From: Pseudopithomyces maydicus
Taxonomy: Eukaryota; Ascomycota; Dothideomycetes; Pleosporales; Didymosphaeriaceae
Direction: 5' to 3'
Assembly: GCA_026873275.1 (NCBI GenBank)
Contig: JANTUC010000003.1
Location: 744,001-808,000 of the forward strand
Length of the DNA: 64,000 nt
Both the position numbers and the translations under genes were made by a program. Positions 23,921 through 33,829 of the stretch are shown here, in pieces. The notes under the pieces are model-generated. The model had not been told where the DNA came from and made no database searches. It was given only the letters and a program-made list of their open reading frames with translations. Position 1 is the first letter of the stretch. Each line of letters begins with the position of its first letter.

Positions 23921-24284
23921 GTAGAGGTACGAAGTATGAGATTGTGTGAGCATCGGAAGAGGGATTTGTAAATAGGAGGGTGAAGTTTCGTCTGTATGTA
24001 TATATATGCATGTTTAGAGATTGAGAAAAAAGTAAAGAAAAGAAATTCGAACAGTGGTAGAGTTCTATCTAGTCGCATAAACATGCCATCTTATGAAAAT
24101 TTCCTTGGCTCTCAACGCGGAGATAGAAAGGACAAGATCAAGACCATACAACAATGCGCCGAACACCACCGCTAAGCTAAATCCCAAATGTCGCCCATAC
24201 CGAGCTGATAAACAGTGCCTACATAGCCAATCCCAAACCAATGCCGAGCCAAAACCGTGCTTCGAGAAGCATACAGTCATCTAC
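23921..24284. other. Convergent intergenic region
   Basis: 364 bp between the 3' ends of the GH131 gene and the ubiquitin-conjugating enzyme gene. AT-rich in its first half; nothing gene-like seen. Confidence 0.5.
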
Positions 24285-25208
24285 CTAAGAGGCGAACTTT
24301 TTGAGAACTAGGAACAACAGGGCGGCCACGATGCCGTATATGCAGGTGTCTATCCACTGTAACGAGCGGTCGGGAGGCTGCTGCTGCTGTCCTGGGGCGA
24401 CGACCGCCGGCTGTGGTACCGTCCGCGTAGGTTGCGGCGGGGGCACTGACTGCGCCGATGCAGGCGCGTCCTCAGACTTCTTCTTCGGCACCCCTACGAC
24501 CTTTGCCGCCCCCGACTCGGCGCTCCCATTCGATTCGGGACTGGAACTAGCCTCAGCGGACGTGCTCTTCGTCTTGTCCAGCTCATCCCGATACGCCAGC
24601 CTCAGCTCATCAGGTACCACCTCCTCGCTCGCGTCCCCCTCGTCCTCCGCGCACGCCTCCTCCCGCTCCTTCAAGATATCCGCATTACTCTTCGCGCACG
24701 TCGCACACCGCCACGCGCCGCTCTCGCCCGCCATGCGCTCTCTCACCGAGCGATCGCATTCCAAACCCCCAACCTGCCCCTTCGCCTCGCTGTCCATGAA
24801 ACTCCGTATCGCGACAAGCGCAGTGCGGATCCCCCACGCAGGCTGCCACGTCTCCTCATGGTGCCCGCTGATACTGAGACAGATCTCGCGATTGACCTCG
24901 AAGCGACCGGTGGGCGTGAGGAAGCGGAAGTTTGGGGGTTTGAGCGGGTAGGTGGCGGGGAGGATGATGCGGCCGTGGTAGATGCCGTTTGCGTAGGGGA
25001 AGGCGCGGGGGGACCGCGCAGGGTAAAGTGCCATTCGAAGAGGTTGTCTTCCTGTGGCGAGGCGTACAGGTCACGGGAGGGGTGGGACTCGAGTTCGGCG
25101 GCTTCTTTGACTGGGCGGGTGTGAGCGCATGATGGTTGCACGGGCGGCGGGAGACTTACGGATGCGCTTGATGGTGGGCGTTTTTGTGTTGAAACCGCGG
25201 GCGGCCAT
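24285..25208 (-). CDS. UBC6: Tail-anchored ubiquitin-conjugating enzyme E2 (Ubc6/UBE2J1 type), frame broken by one missing base
   Basis: Minus-strand exons 25208-25160 and 25110-24285 (49-bp intron). The N-terminus, TPTIKRILKEAAELESHP, and DNLFEWHFTLRGPP match the E2 fold. FEVNREICLSISGHHEETWQP carries the catalytic cysteine in the UBE2J-type setting (no HPN). A Ser/Pro-rich linker leads to a C-terminal membrane anchor (WIDTCIYGIVAALLFLVL), so the enzyme should sit on the cytosolic face of the ER and serve ER-associated degradation with Doa10/Hrd1-type ligases. Between RGPP and PYANGIYHG the frame slips: the six-base run 25007-25012 (C on the coding strand) is one base short. With the base the protein would be 291 residues. 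Length, active site and anchor argue that the gene is functional. Confidence 0.9.
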
Positions 25209-25632
25209 GGCGGTGGCTTGGACGGGCGAGGGGCGAGCGAGCGAGCGAATGATGCTCTGGGGAAAGAGAAGGAGAGTCAGGCTGGGCTTGAGGTTGGTTG
25301 AGGTTGACGTTGCATGTGCGCGGGTGCGTGTGCGTGAGTGGTGCTGGTGGTCCGCCGTAGCTATCGATTACGTGCCAGCTGCAGCGCCCCGGCCCGGGCC
25401 CCGGGCCCCGGCCTCCACGTTGACACGTGCCAGCACCTGAAAACAGGGAGGCTTGGTTTGTCACACGGTTTGTATAGCTTCTCGAGAATGTAATCATCTA
25501 TAATTATGCTGATGTACGCTATTGGGGGGTATCATCATACGGAAACTCCATTCACCCAGGCCCAATTGTATACCGAAACACCAAAGCCACAACCAACCAA
25601 CACAATGCCATGCCATGTAAACGATAAATACA
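25209..25632. other. Intergenic, ubiquitin-conjugating enzyme promoter side
   Basis: 424 bp holding the E2 promoter and the 3' flank of heme oxygenase, both transcribed leftward. A very GC-rich CCCGGGCCCCGGGCCCCGG tract occurs near 25390-25412. No gene-like frame. Confidence 0.5.
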
Positions 25633-26709
25633 TCACAAGGAAAAGCGGACAAGCAACGCGCAGACTACACAACCGAGCGCAACGGCCATACCCGTGACCT
25701 CTCCACGTTGCAGCCACGTGCTCACGCGGGGCGCCTTTGGCGTGACCGTGTGAGTCTTGAGGTCATTCGACGGGGGAGCGGGGCGCTTCAGGCGCTCGAG
25801 CTGCTGCATGTCGGTGCCTAGTTGCTCGTCGAGCTCCTGGACCAGCTGGGCACTGAACTTGAAGATTTGCTTCGCCTCCTCTATAATGTCGACGCGCTCA
25901 TCGGGGGTGAACAAGGCCTCGGCGTCGAGCAGGCGCTCGTTGAAAGCCTTCTTGATGTCGTCGCCGTCGTCCTCGCCAGGGAAGAACCAGAGCGACAGGC
26001 CATTGTGGGCAGGCGAGCCTTCCTCCTCTGCGGCTGAGTCCCAAAAGTCGGTGCCCGCTCTCATGAGCTGCTGTCGAATCCAACGGCCGCCCGAGAAGAC
26101 AGCCATGTAGTAGCACCAGGCATAGGCTACCAGCACATGCGGCTTGTGGCCCACGCTCCTGCGAATGTGGGTGCAGAACTCGGCCACCTTGTCGCCCGGG
26201 TACTGGGCTAGCATGACATCCAGGTCGGTGGGATGCAGCCCGCTCAGGTGCTGCAGATCCTGCTTGATTCTTTGCGAGCGGGCAAGGCCCCTCGGGCGCA
26301 GATTCTGCAAAAACTCCAGCGTCTGCTTGGAGGGCGGCACTGTGAACAGCTCATGCTCAGCGTATGGGTTGACGAGCAGGAAGGAGAGCAGCTGCGAGGT
26401 GGGCGGCGAGGCGGGCGTGGGTAGCAGGTCGTTCCATAGCGACTCGAAGGTCAGGAAGATGTGCGAGAAGTGGAGGAGGCCGGCCGTGTATGGGCGCGTG
26501 TCGCTGGCGAGCGGCGGGATAGCGAAGGGGATGCGCGAGGTGATGAGTTTATTGAGCTGGGCATGCAGGGTCCTGGCTGCGGTCAGTATGTTGTGTATGG
26601 TACTTGCCATAGTGCCTATACATGGCGCGCGGGGGAGGGGCAACATGTACCTGGTGGCGATATTGATCTCGCCCGCCAGAGACGCCTGCGGAACACGATC
26701 CTTCGCCAT
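25633..26709 (-). CDS. HMX1: ER-anchored heme oxygenase (Hmx1-like)
   Basis: Exons 26709-26651 and 26572-25633 on the minus strand give 332 residues. The 78-bp intron is a multiple of three and has no stop, so the gene also reads through without splicing. GT and CAG borders, a CTGAC branch site and the family pattern EINxATRTLHAQLNKLI (His as proximal heme ligand) favour splicing. Further marks: GLLHFSHIFLTFE and the distal helix HVLVAYAWCYYMAVFSGGRW with the conserved SGG. A C-terminal hydrophobic segment (GMAVALGCVVCALLVRF) anchors it, as in yeast Hmx1. It would degrade heme to biliverdin, iron and CO; catalytic activity is inferred, since fungal members are diverged. Divergent from the esterase gene with a 437-bp shared promoter. 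Confidence 0.85.
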   Translation of the reverse strand: MAKDRVPQASLAGEINIATRYMLPLPRAPCIGTMASTIHNILTAARTLHAQLNKLITSRIPFAIPPLASDTRPYTAGLLHFSHIFLTFESLWNDLLPTPASPPTSQLLSFLLVNPYAEHELFTVPPSKQTLEFLQNLRPRGLARSQRIKQDLQHLSGLHPTDLDVMLAQYPGDKVAEFCTHIRRSVGHKPHVLVAYAWCYYMAVFSGGRWIRQQLMRAGTDFWDSAAEEEGSPAHNGLSLWFFPGEDDGDDIKKAFNERLLDAEALFTPDERVDIIEEAKQIFKFSAQLVQELDEQLGTDMQQLERLKRPAPPSNDLKTHTVTPKAPRVSTWLQRGEVTGMAVALGCVVCALLVRFSL

Positions 26710-27146
26710 GGCGTTTCTGTGTGCTCTATATGTTCTGTTCGCTCTGTAGGGCCTCTGTGGCTTTTGCCGGGGTCGCTGGTTTTGTACTGATTTCAGGTGG
26801 CGTTCCCAGTGCTAATTGCAGGTTCCACGGCTGCAATGGCGAACGGCGCCTCTTAAGCGTACAACGTTCCCGGGCACCAGGCAACAACCTTCCCAACGTG
26901 AAGAGAAGCCTGCGTGACTGTTCTGCTGTCCGCCTGCTCTGCGCGAAGAGCCTGACCCCGGGGGTGCGCCCTTGACCCCCGGGGTCTCGACAGCCGACGG
27001 TCGCGATGTGACGGAGGCGGATGATGCAATGGCCCCCGAGGCGAGAAACGCCATATCTAGCACCATGGGAATTCGAGACTTGTCTTACCCTGCATCACGA
27101 AGCCACCTGATCCACTGCATCCAGACGTCTCCCGTCCTGCTTCACC
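26710..27146. promoter_or_regulatory. Divergent promoter of heme oxygenase and esterase genes
   Basis: 437 bp separate the two start codons. It contains a perfect 12-bp inverted repeat at 26954-26965 and 26975-26986 with a 9-bp spacer, described separately. No TATA element is obvious. Confidence 0.55.
26954..26986. promoter_or_regulatory. Perfect 12-bp GC-rich inverted repeat, candidate operator
   Basis: The arms GACCCCGGGGGT and ACCCCCGGGGTC are exact reverse complements separated by nine bases. Each arm is itself nearly palindromic around CCGG. Its place in a shared divergent promoter suggests a dimeric regulator site, but a stem-loop by chance in GC-rich DNA is possible. Confidence 0.5.
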
Positions 27147-28227
27147 ATGTCGGCTGCTGAATACCTAAAGTACGGCCTCATCCGCGCCATTGTGAATACA
27201 TCGCTTTACGTTCGTCGCTCCGCGTATCTCTCCCCCAACACGCAGCCCAACTTCACAAAATCGTATCCGTGTCGCCCCAGTCTTTTCCCGTGTCGCGTCT
27301 TCTTGCCCAGCGAGTCGAAATCCAACCATGGCAAATTCCCGCTCGTGATTCGCGTGCACGGAGGCGGTTTCCTGGTGAACAATCCCGCTGCGGACGACCC
27401 CATAGCTCGCCATCTGGCCGACAACGCCCAGTGTATCGTCGTGAGCATCGACTACAGCAAGGCTCCACAGAATAGGTTCCCCATCGCGTACGAGGACGTA
27501 ATCGCGCAGGTGCTTGCAGTCATCCAAGACGACGACCTGCCCGTGGTTCTGGGAAGCGTGGTGCTGTGCGGTAGGTCGTGTCTCCGTTAGTCATCTGCAC
27601 CAACCCAAACCGCTGCCGCCGACAGCTTCGCATCCATCTCTTTGTCCCCGCTAATCGCTTTTACACACGCACACAGGTAGCTCTGCCGGTGCAAATCTTC
27701 TCTTGGCCGCAGCCCAAGATGCGAGGCTTCGACCCAAAGTCACGGGCGTGATAGCCATCTACCCGGTTGTCGACTTTGTTGCCACCGGCGATGCGAAGAT
27801 GGCGACACGACCCGATCCATCTGTTCCTGACTTCATCGGGGACGGCTTTGCAGATGTCATACGCTTGTATCTTGACCCTGCCGACGAGACGCCTCTCACC
27901 GACACGCGATTGAGCCCGGCGTATTTTGCATCGCGGGAGAGTTTACCGCCAAATGTATTGATGGTTGGAGCGGAACATGATCTGTTCTGCCATGAGGACG
28001 AGCAGATGGCCGAGAAGCTTGCTGGCGAGGGAGCGAACAAGGTAGAGAGGGATGGCGGTTGGCGGGCTCCTGGTGTGCAGTGGTTCAAGGTACTCGGTCA
28101 ACGGCATGCGTTCGACAATTTCCCAGTCAAAGACGCCAGGGAAGAGAAAGTGAGGCAACAAGCCGTAGAAAACATGTATAGCGCCATGGTAGAGTGGCTT
28201 AGTGATGTGCTGCCCCGGGAAAAATAG
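27147..28227 (+). CDS. Alpha/beta hydrolase, hormone-sensitive-lipase-like (HSL/GDXG) esterase
   Basis: Exons 27147-27570 and 27677-28227 (106-bp intron, phase kept), 324 residues. The oxyanion-hole motif HGGGF is at about residues 71-75. The nucleophile elbow GSSAG is created across the splice junction. The acid lies in VGAEHDLFC and the histidine in LGQRHAFD, completing the Ser-Asp/Glu-His triad. This is the HSL family, which hydrolyses short acyl esters and includes fungal esterases acting on plant or secondary-metabolite esters. No signal peptide is clear, so it is probably intracellular. The start CACCATG has a good context. Shares its promoter region with the heme oxygenase gene; a functional link is not shown. 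Confidence 0.9.
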
Positions 28228-28583
28228 CCGCGAGGTTGGAATTGCTTTGAACATTCACGTTCCATGGCGACATGGCCTGCAATTTACACGCAGGTCTGCA
28301 GCATCGCAAGGTTGTTCTGTACAAGTCATTTGTTGATTTTCGCCACCCACATATACACTACAGATACCAACAGCGTGCAGTATCCGTCTCCTTCTTGAAC
28401 CCTGACCACCCCTGAACATTGCTCCGCTTGCGGGCCGAATGTTCGCCGACATAATGGTACGACTTGTCCAAGTACACCAAAGTCCAACTTTGCCATGACC
28501 CCAAGGCAAGCGCGCATTCTCGCGATATGTTGGCGCTGCTCACAAATTGAACATGTTGCTTGAACAAACTGCGAGCAAACCCT
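28228..28583. other. Convergent intergenic region
   Basis: 356 bp between the esterase stop and the stop of the next minus-strand gene. Nothing gene-like seen. Confidence 0.5.
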
Positions 28584-29442
28584 CTAACCAGCCATCCGTC
28601 TCCCCTTCTCCAACTCCTCCATCCTCGCCGCATGCTCCCGCGGCAACGGCACAACCGACCCCCACTCCCCCGCCGCATCCGCGAAATCCAAAATCGACCT
28701 CAACTCCTCTGCCAAACAATCAGCTAATCCTCTCTCCAAGTAAGTCACGTATGCATATATGGGAACCAACTCACCATCACCCACCTCCCTCCCCACCGCC
28801 CCCTTCCCGGGATTCATCTCCATAAACACCCCCGATACCGCGGCTGCTTGATCATCCGCCTCACCACCGCCGGATACTCCCGAACGTACTCCTCGATGAC
28901 CCGCGGGTCCGTCAGCTTGGCCAGCGCGAACTCCGGCGCGTAGGGTCGCAGGAAGCGGTCTAGCCACCGGAGATCCGCCCCGTGGTGCTCGTAGGGGTCG
29001 AGTTGTTGGACGACGCGCTTGGTGAGGCGGAGGGCGAAGAGGCCGATGATGAGGAAGGAGGGGCGAGGTGGGGTGGAGGGCTGGTTGGGGGTTGGGGGCG
29101 CGCGTGCGGGTGATGGGGGAGAGCGGTGGAGAGGGAAGTCATGTTTGGGAAGTGGGCTGGAGAATGGGATGAGGCGTGAGATATCGCCTGCGTGTTCGCA
29201 CTGGGTGATGTAGAGTGTGTAGGTGGCTGCCAATTTGTAGGCGTAGTAGCGTGAGCAATTGGCTGCGGGTGTGCAGTGATGCCCTGGAAACGATTCGCCA
29301 GCCTGCCCGTGTGTCTTGTATGAGCTCTATCAGGAGGCTGATGCGGGTGAACATCGGCATGGGGAGGAGCGTTCGATGTAGTAAAAGAGTTATAGGTGGC
29401 GTAGGGACCCGTAGAACCATACGGCGGTATGTTTGGAGCCAT
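28584..29442 (-). CDS. Unrecognised protein with conserved-looking C-terminal half, frame broken twice
   Basis: I do not recognise the family. Reading leftward, a frame starts at the ATG at 29442 (MAPNIPPYGSTGPYATY), shifts near 29320-29335 into one encoding YYAYKLAATYTLYITQCEHAG, and shifts again at the five-base run 28829-28833 into one ending ARMEELEKGRRMAG at 28584. Both shifts are of the one-missing-base kind. The central part carries a proline-rich linker (PARAPPTPNQPSTPPRP), a hydrophobic segment (SFLIIGLFALRL) and an alpha-helical region (LRWLDRFLRPYAPEFALAKL). As it stands the gene is broken; with two more bases it would be a single protein of about 285 residues. An intron at the first shift cannot be excluded. 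Confidence 0.55.
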
Positions 29443-31676
29443 GGTTATGTCGATGTGGATAGTTGCTGTGTATTGGCGACGTGCTGTTGATTTATGTGCG
29501 CTCACAGAAGAAGGCGTTTGGCGTCCTTGCGTTTGCAAGATTCAATCTACTGACGAGGTGACTCGTGGGGTGCGCCAACACGCGTGTTCAGTGTGATATA
29601 CTAGCACGCTGCCTGGCAGATTTCTCATCCGCTTCAAGGTATTCACAAGTATCTGTGTGGGTATCGTGGTGAATCGTTAAGCTAGACTGTGCATAACGTC
29701 AGGTAATCCTTCCATCTAACTTCACTAGGCACCATCAACTTTCGTTTGCAGTGAGTAAGGGCGAGTGTAGCTTTTGCTGTGAGTTGATCTTAGATTTTCA
29801 CTCCTAATTTGATAGAAACAATTGCACACTAATGTCAATGTTTTCGGAGGGTCTGATGTGCTAATATGCCAGCAAAACCCTGCGCAACCACACTACCGTT
29901 ATCGGAACTCGCTAGTGATGATTTTTTGCAAGGCTATCTACCCGTTCTTGTGAGATGTATTAGATTTGCAGATTAAGAGTACAGCTTAAAAAGTTTGACT
30001 GAATTCTAATATATTTCTACAGATATGCCGCATAGCATTAGTAACGAGTCATGGGATACTAGCGTATCTATGGGTTAATCTTAAGAAGCCATGTACACAC
30101 TACGTGATAGAGTTTAGTTAAAATGTTTGTTATAAGACCTATAATCTGCGTCTGGATCTTTGCAACCCAACTTCTATTAACAAGTGCAATTCCCAGAACG
30201 AAACTCGAGAGATAATCTTAGTGACGAAAGAATTATGAATTATGTACCACGTTAAAGTGATTTATGCCATGCCCAATACGTTATAATATCGATCCAACTT
30301 CAGATTATGTCAAATCAGCTGATAGTGGGTCGTTTCTTTACGCATGGTAACAACCATGATGAGAGTGTACAATCACTGTCAAGGTTTAACACAAGGACAG
30401 ACCTTTGACGAAAAGCAACAGCGGAGAAATATCACCATTCATACAGACAGAAATTTTGCCGAACTTGTGATATGTGTTTCAGAGTAACAAGACAGAGCCA
30501 GAGGAGCATTCAAGGTAATGTCAAACTACATACAAGAAGAAACCCTCAATGAACTTCATTGATTACGTTAAGGCGGTACGTATCGGTGCGCAAACCCCGC
30601 ACTGTGGCAACTTCAAGATATTTAGAAAGGATACATTGTTTACGCTATTGGAATGCATCAATAACATAGTACCAGGTAAAAAAACATCACAAGAATATCT
30701 ATCACGGACAACTAAGAGGCGTGTAACTTCTAATCCTGCAAGTAGATCTGGGATGGTGCGAGACAACCCCCGAATAGCACACGACCAATTAGGACAGCCT
30801 CATCTGGACGAGCTTCTGGATTCGATCAAGTATACTCGCTCTCGAGACGCTCCACTGCTGCCATACTCAGATATCCGGCACACGGGTTGAGTTGCTACCT
30901 AGTTGCAGAATGGCATCGGATATTCATTGTGAAACAACCATCCTGGCACGAGGGGTGGGTGAGTTGACGTACTGTAAACCTGGATACCTACCTAATCTGC
31001 ATGGTTGCGTAGGTCTGGCATATGTACTGTCCAGTTGTTACGGACGTAACCCACCAACAGGGGGTACCAAAACGGTTAGTCGAATAGCTCCATTACGATT
31101 AGACCCCTTCCTAATTTTAGATAGGAATCTCTGAATCACTACGTTCTTAGAACATCGTTTACCATGACGTGTGTACACATACGCGATTATCAGGATTAGA
31201 TGTACAGTAGCTACTTCTTACAATGTATGCCCATGGTGTTGACGTCGCAACGCGGTAAGGCGTCCTTCGAACTGCATTGTGGGGGTGGACGCGTAACTGT
31301 TTGCGGTCCCGCGTACAACTCTAAAGTGGCTCAGCCCCCTTATTCGTCTGCTAGTGTTCCGGGTAACACAAGTGTGGCATCTCGCGTAGGATGCACGCTA
31401 CCACCACCCAACCAAACACACCATAGTAACCAGTCCTGTTACGCCCCGCTGGGATTTCGTGCGAGTAGATGCGGGAGCCAAGGCTCAAGGCTTACTTCAA
31501 TCATGCAATCGAACGCCGCCCATGCACAGTACAGCCCGACGAAATGTCGTTGCCTGAGAGACTGTGCTTTCCCCTCCATACATAAACCCTTGTAGCTCGT
31601 TCTAGAGGACTTTGGAGCTATCAGTAGCCAAACAACTCACCCTCTTCATTGTTCAGCACAAAATTCCACGCTGGCG
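29443..31676. other. Gene-sparse AT-richer region, no gene recognised
   Basis: About 2.2 kb with frequent stops in all frames. Small frames at 30549-30890 and 31200-31595 have no recognisable domain, signal peptide or splice partners. It may be old degraded DNA, but I could not identify any transposon family or terminal repeat. Confidence 0.5.
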
Positions 31677-32374
31677 ATGGCGTCTTTCGTACCCCACGAG
31701 CGCACCTTGCGCAAAATTCTCATAGGGACTTTTGTTCCTGCTTTTCCCATCATCGTTGCCTCAGGTGTTGTCATAGACAAGTCAAGAAATTCATGGGACT
31801 ACTATGGCTCTAATGTCGTCGTCATTTTTTTCGGTTTGATTCCAGTCTTTTTTCAGCAATTACTTCAGTACTCGGCCTCCATGCGAAACACGACCCTCTA
31901 CGCAAACGCCCTCTTTGGAGTGCGGGTCTTTGGTTCCTCATCGACGCATTTCTTGTGGCGGCTCACTTGGCTGTCTTAATCCCTGTATGGGTGTATGAGG
32001 CGAATACGATTTGCTATGGAAATTCTGTGATGCTACTGGCCTATGCTACAGTGTTTCTGTTATCCAACATGTCAGTGTTACCATACATTACTAGATACAA
32101 CAAGTATAACTGACATGTAGACAGGCTTATCCACTCATATCTCGCTCTATATTACCCAGGCAAGGCTTTTCTCAAGACGCTTACCAAGGGTCTTGATCTT
32201 AGCTTTGCCAGAACTGAGTGTCCCCATTGTCATGGAAATATCAGGGCCGTTGAAACGGTGGGAGGGAAACGCGAGGGGCCTAGCTTCCCTCGTGGAGAGA
32301 ATTACCTCGATGAACCCGAGGAGGGTGAGGCTAGCACTGGAGTGATCAGGCTTCCAACAGAATCTGAAGCCTAA
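31677..32374 (+). CDS. Predicted multi-pass membrane protein of unknown function, frame broken by one missing base
   Basis: Exons 31677-32070 and 32125-32374 (54-bp intron with GTCAGT donor and ACAG acceptor), about 214 residues once one base is allowed for. The first frame (MASFVPHERTLRKILIGTF) holds two hydrophobic helices and ends near 31900. The second encodes WFLIDAFLVAAHLAVLIPVW and LLAYATVFLLSNM, continued after the intron by LIHSYLALYY, then a tail with a CPHC pair and an acidic end. The slip lies between 31893 and 31916, where short C and T runs occur. I do not recognise the family. It lies in a gene-sparse stretch and is convergent with the RING-H2 gene. Confidence 0.6.
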
Positions 32375-32403
32375 GTGCTGGTGCTTCATGCCAGAATGAA
32401 CAG

Positions 32404-32619
32404 GTCCAGGTGGGGATAATAACTCGGTCAGATGAAAGTATTTGGCGGTGTATTGGCACGGAGACTTTTGAACGAGGCAAATATCGGAAGCCGGAGACTA
32501 CCGGTAACGACACACTCTTGATAACATGGACGGCGCATCGGGAATTTACGACATGGTTGCAGGAGAACAGATTGAATTTTGGTATTTTAGACAGCAATGA
32601 TATTGATGCTTCTGAATGA
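32404..32619 (+). other. Orphan exon-like frame downstream of the membrane protein gene
   Basis: An open frame beginning after a CAG (32401-32403) encodes about 71 residues of normal composition (TWTAHREFTTWLQENRLNF) and stops at 32619. It could be a last exon of the upstream gene by alternative splicing over its stop, or a separate fragment. No good donor in the right phase was found. Confidence 0.3.
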
Positions 32620-32680
32620 TTAAGTATTGTTCATAGAGAAGCTTCAAGTTCGAAAAATCGACTCAAACGGATAAAGCAAC

Positions 32681-33829
32681 TTACGGACCCAAAGGGTCCG
32701 CATCCTGCCCACGTGTGCGCTGCCTAAGCCACACGATCCAGTGGACCCGAGAGAAATTTTGAGAGTACCAGGTAAGATTGCTACGTGAGTTCACATACGG
32801 AATGTCCACAGTACTAGGGTCTTCTGATTCTTGGAGCTCCTCTGTTGGAACCCAGTCCAAAACCCTGTAGTGCTCGAGCTGCTCGGCTTCAGACAATGAG
32901 CCATTTGTTGCCCGCTCCTGCGCCTCTATCAACAAGGCTTCGCCATGGGTCAGAAGCCGAAGAAAGCTTTGAGAATTGTGGTAGAATTCCCTGCCCGAGA
33001 CCTCGACGAGGATGTATGCACAAATAACAAGTCGGTGTAAGGAGTCCATCGTGATGTAATTCGTACGGGGATAGTTGCTAGACGTCCAACCGTTCAAAGC
33101 AGGCTCGATCATAGCAACCAAGTCGACATTATTAGGGTCGTCAAGCTCTTCGTCGAGGTCATCGGTCACGTCATCTATCTGCTGAGATGCGATGATTCGG
33201 AGCGACATGACATCTCCGCGAAGGGTTGAGTTTATGAACTGCTGATCTTCTTCAGTTCGGACATCGACTTGATGCCGTGTAGTTGCAAAGCGAGTTTGAA
33301 TGGAATGCGGGAGCATGCCGTGTGTGGCGACTGCTCGTTGATACTCGGCATTCTGTTGAATCATTTCACGGATAATCTGTTGTGCTAGATCAAAAGTTAT
33401 GCGGTCGCTAGCCTCAACACGAGCAAGAGCGTTTCGGCCAGTCTCTTCGAGTGCAGTACCTATGAGGGAGTAGAGAGATTGAACCCAGAAACAGGCCAAA
33501 ATTTCTTGCGGGTTCTCTTCCACTTCTAATTGTGTGAAGTGAAAAAGCTTGACACGATCAAGCGGACATGTGCCATATTTGTTATTATTATCGACTTCAG
33601 TCTCAAATACCTGGGACCTGAACCAAGTCACAATGCAATAACGATGAAAAATGTGCTTACAAGGATCTAGAGACACGACATCGTCATTGTCTTTGTAGTC
33701 AGAATAACAGATAGCACATTGATCTGTATTTCTATCGGCCGGTGGAACTGAAGTGAGGCCATTTTTGAAGAACGTGGCCAGGGAAGAAATAACTCGATCG
33801 GTAGAGCTCGTCATGTTGGGTTGTGTCAT
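32681..33829 (-). CDS. RING-H2 finger protein with Asp as last zinc ligand
   Basis: Single-exon gene, 382 residues. Near the N-terminus (residues 38-95) lies a RING-H2: QCAICYSDY, DPCKHIFHRYC and GTCPLDR. The eighth ligand is Asp, where most RINGs have Cys. The same change occurs in Rbx1/Roc1, where Asp binds zinc, so the domain is probably functional as an E3 ubiquitin ligase. The rest is helical and acidic (DDVTDDLDEELDDPNN) without a known domain. No membrane segment. It lies in a gene-sparse stretch and has two further RING relatives in this window (47.7 and 54.0 kb), which suggests a lineage-expanded group. The substrate is unknown. Confidence 0.85.
   Translation of the reverse strand: MTQPNMTSSTDRVISSLATFFKNGLTSVPPADRNTDQCAICYSDYKDNDDVVSLDPCKHIFHRYCIVTWFRSQVFETEVDNNNKYGTCPLDRVKLFHFTQLEVEENPQEILACFWVQSLYSLIGTALEETGRNALARVEASDRITFDLAQQIIREMIQQNAEYQRAVATHGMLPHSIQTRFATTRHQVDVRTEEDQQFINSTLRGDVMSLRIIASQQIDDVTDDLDEELDDPNNVDLVAMIEPALNGWTSSNYPRTNYITMDSLHRLVICAYILVEVSGREFYHNSQSFLRLLTHGEALLIEAQERATNGSLSEAEQLEHYRVLDWVPTEELQESEDPSTVDIPYVNSRSNLTWYSQNFSRVHWIVWLRQRTRGQDADPLGP

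Noticed and set aside
24301..24951. 216-codon frame on the plus strand
   Set aside because: Antisense of the Ubc6-type gene; Ser/Ala-rich composition comes from the complement of the E2 linker, and no domain is visible.
31200..31595. 131-codon cysteine-containing frame, considered as a small secreted effector
   Set aside because: No signal peptide and irregular cysteines; composition looks like non-coding sequence.
29443..31676. Degraded transposon
   Set aside because: AT-richness and stop density are suggestive, but no transposase or reverse-transcriptase motif, long terminal repeat or target-site duplication could be seen.
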